In this document: positions 12,571-13,581 of the stretch, piece by piece
How the letters are laid out: every line of letters begins with the position of its first letter
Position numbering within the stretch: position 1 is the stretch's first letter
NCBI GenBank assembly: GCA_016935955.1
Contig: JAFGPY010000221.1
Location: 1 to 13,581, forward strand
Source of the DNA: Planctomycetota bacterium
Lineage (GTDB): Bacteria; Planctomycetota; Phycisphaerae; FEN-1346; JAACEH01
Direction of reading: 5' to 3'
Length of the DNA stretch: 13,581 nt
Made by a program: the position numbers and the translations under genes
Notes under the pieces: generated by a model
The model's input: only the letters and a program-made list of their open reading frames with translations
What the model was told of the DNA's origin: nothing
Database searches by the model: none

Positions 12571-13581
12571 ATGCCCCGCTCGACCGAACAACTCCGCCGC
12601 GACGCTCTGCAAATTTGGCAGGCCGGCGTCGACGCCGTCCGCTCCGAGCGACTGGTGCGTCAGTCCCTGTGCGTCGACGGCGGCGCCCTGCTCCTGGGCG
12701 ACGACTCCCTGCCGCTTGACGCCATCCGGCGGATCGTCGTCGTCGGCGCCGGCAAGGCGGGCGCCGGCATGGCCGCCGCGGTCGAGGAAGTCCTGGGGCC
12801 GGATCTCATGGAGCAAAAGCACCTGGTCGGGTGGGTCAACGTGCCGGCCGACTGCGTGCGGCAACTGGCGCGGATCACGCTGCACGCCGCCCGGCCCGCC
12901 GGCCTGAACGAACCACGCCCCGAAGGCGCCGCCGGATGCCGCGAAATCCTGCGGCTGGTCGCATCGCTCGGCCCGGACGATCTTTGCCTGTGCCTGCTCT
13001 CCGGCGGCGGTTCGGCCCTGATGCCCGCCCCGGCCGAAGGCATTACCCTGGACGACAAGCTGGCGGTCACGCGATATCTCAGCGCCGCCGGGGCCAACAT
13101 CGAGCAGCTCAACGCGGTCCGCAAGCAGCTCAGTCGGATCAAGGGCGGGGGGCTGCTGCGGGCGTGCCGCGCGGGAAGGCTGGTCTCGCTGATCATCTCC
13201 GACGTGCTCGGCGATCCGCTGGACGTGATCGCCTCGGGCCCCACCGTCGCCGACACCTCCACGCCCGAGCAGGCCCTGGCGGTCCTCGAACGCTTTGCCG
13301 CCCGCCGAAGCGACGTCCGCCCCGAGGTTTTCGAATACCTCCAGCGGAAGCAGCGGACGAAACCGGCCGAGCCGACCTGCCAGGTCGCCAACCGGATCAT
13401 CGGCAACAACGCCACGGCCGTCGATGCCGCCGGCATCGAGGCCGAACGGCTCGGCTACTCTCACGCCATGCTCAGCGCCACGCGCTGCGAAGGCCCGGCC
13501 GAAGAGGTCGGCCGCCATTTGGCCGAGATGGCTTGCCGGATGCGGGCCGCGCCCGGCCCCAACTGCCTGATCAGCGGCGGC
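12571..13581 (+). CDS. Glycerate kinase type 2 (DUF4147/MOFRL family), 3' truncated by window
   Basis: ATP-dependent kinase converting D-glycerate to 2-phosphoglycerate, linking glycerate from glyoxylate, tartrate or serine breakdown to lower glycolysis; cytoplasmic. 337 residues are visible of the usual 420-450, and the frame is open to the last base. Landmarks: N-terminal helix RRDALQIWQAGVDAVRSERLV (9-29), nucleotide/substrate loop VVVGAGKAGAGMA (56-68) with Lys62 in the position of the catalytic lysine of this family, LCLLSGGGSALMPAP (140-154), NAVRKQLSRIKGGGLL (181-196), SLIISDVLGDPLDVIASGPT (206-225), ANRIIGNNATAVDAA (273-287), and the start of the MOFRL domain at CLISGG (332-337). The N-terminal domain is complete. 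No Shine-Dalgarno sequence is visible before the ATG at 12571 (the upstream bases are C-rich), so the start is set by family similarity. The REP-like repeat ends 30 bases upstream. Confidence 0.93.
   Translation, partial: MPRSTEQLRRDALQIWQAGVDAVRSERLVRQSLCVDGGALLLGDDSLPLDAIRRIVVVGAGKAGAGMAAAVEEVLGPDLMEQKHLVGWVNVPADCVRQLARITLHAARPAGLNEPRPEGAAGCREILRLVASLGPDDLCLCLLSGGGSALMPAPAEGITLDDKLAVTRYLSAAGANIEQLNAVRKQLSRIKGGGLLRACRAGRLVSLIISDVLGDPLDVIASGPTVADTSTPEQALAVLERFAARRSDVRPEVFEYLQRKQRTKPAEPTCQVANRIIGNNATAVDAAGIEAERLGYSHAMLSATRCEGPAEEVGRHLAEMACRMRAAPGPNCLISGG

Noticed and set aside
12455..12907. Short frame (150 codons) across the REP-like repeat into glycerate kinase
   Set aside because: It is the repeat read as protein (NPKRKQG...LTLRV) followed by an out-of-frame shadow of the kinase, not a gene.
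1..13581. CRISPR arrays, tRNA or rRNA genes, phage, toxin-antitoxin or restriction genes
   Set aside because: No regularly spaced direct repeats, no tRNA-like or rRNA-like segments, and every substantial gene is assigned to metabolism, RNA modification or an unknown membrane protein.

Overview
The window looks like a high-GC planctomycete chromosome, most plausibly Pirellulales or a close relative. Four things support this. There is a secreted PQQ-like propeller protein opening its mature part with WPQWRGPGRDG. The small single-pass proteins look lineage-specific. Genes sit as short, dispersed units on both strands. A palindromic repeat before the last gene reads as NPKRKQG / LTLRV when translated, a pattern I recall from many spurious planctomycete ORFs. 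This is inference from sequence style; there is no rRNA or marker gene to fix the taxon. No CRISPR array, phage module, tRNA or rRNA was seen.

Layout: (1) 1-1080, 3' part of an RhlE-like DEAD-box RNA helicase. (2) 1244-2566, secreted beta-propeller protein, convergent with (3) 2663-3652 (-), an ornithine cyclodeaminase/mu-crystallin-family reductase. This is transcribed divergently from (4) 3919-5606, the two overlapping subunit genes of an aconitase X dehydratase. (5) 5678-6715 (-), rlmN. (6) 6850-7521, a membrane-anchored hypothetical protein behind a good sigma70-type promoter. (7) 7534-7971 (-), a small nucleoside 2-deoxyribosyltransferase-like protein, divergent from (8) 8079-9269, an M20 (PepT-like) metallopeptidase. 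(9) 9391-9650, a compact inverted-repeat (MITE-like) element directly before (10) 9682-10710, a ten-helix GRP/ureide-permease-type transporter, and (11) 10793-11728, ribokinase. (12) 11823-12434, a membrane-anchored hypothetical protein. (13) 12462-12540, a REP-like palindrome. (14) 12571-end, a type-2 (MOFRL) glycerate kinase cut by the window edge.

The most coherent biology is groups 3 and 4. AcnX large and small subunits beside an OCD-family reductase match the known route cis-3-hydroxy-L-proline -> 1-pyrroline-2-carboxylate -> L-proline, with apparent back-to-back promoters and an 11-bp inverted repeat in the aconitase X leader. The transporter plus ribokinase suggest uptake and phosphorylation of ribose or a ribose-like compound. 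The most unusual DNA is the 260-bp inverted-repeat element before the transporter and the three-arm palindrome before glycerate kinase.
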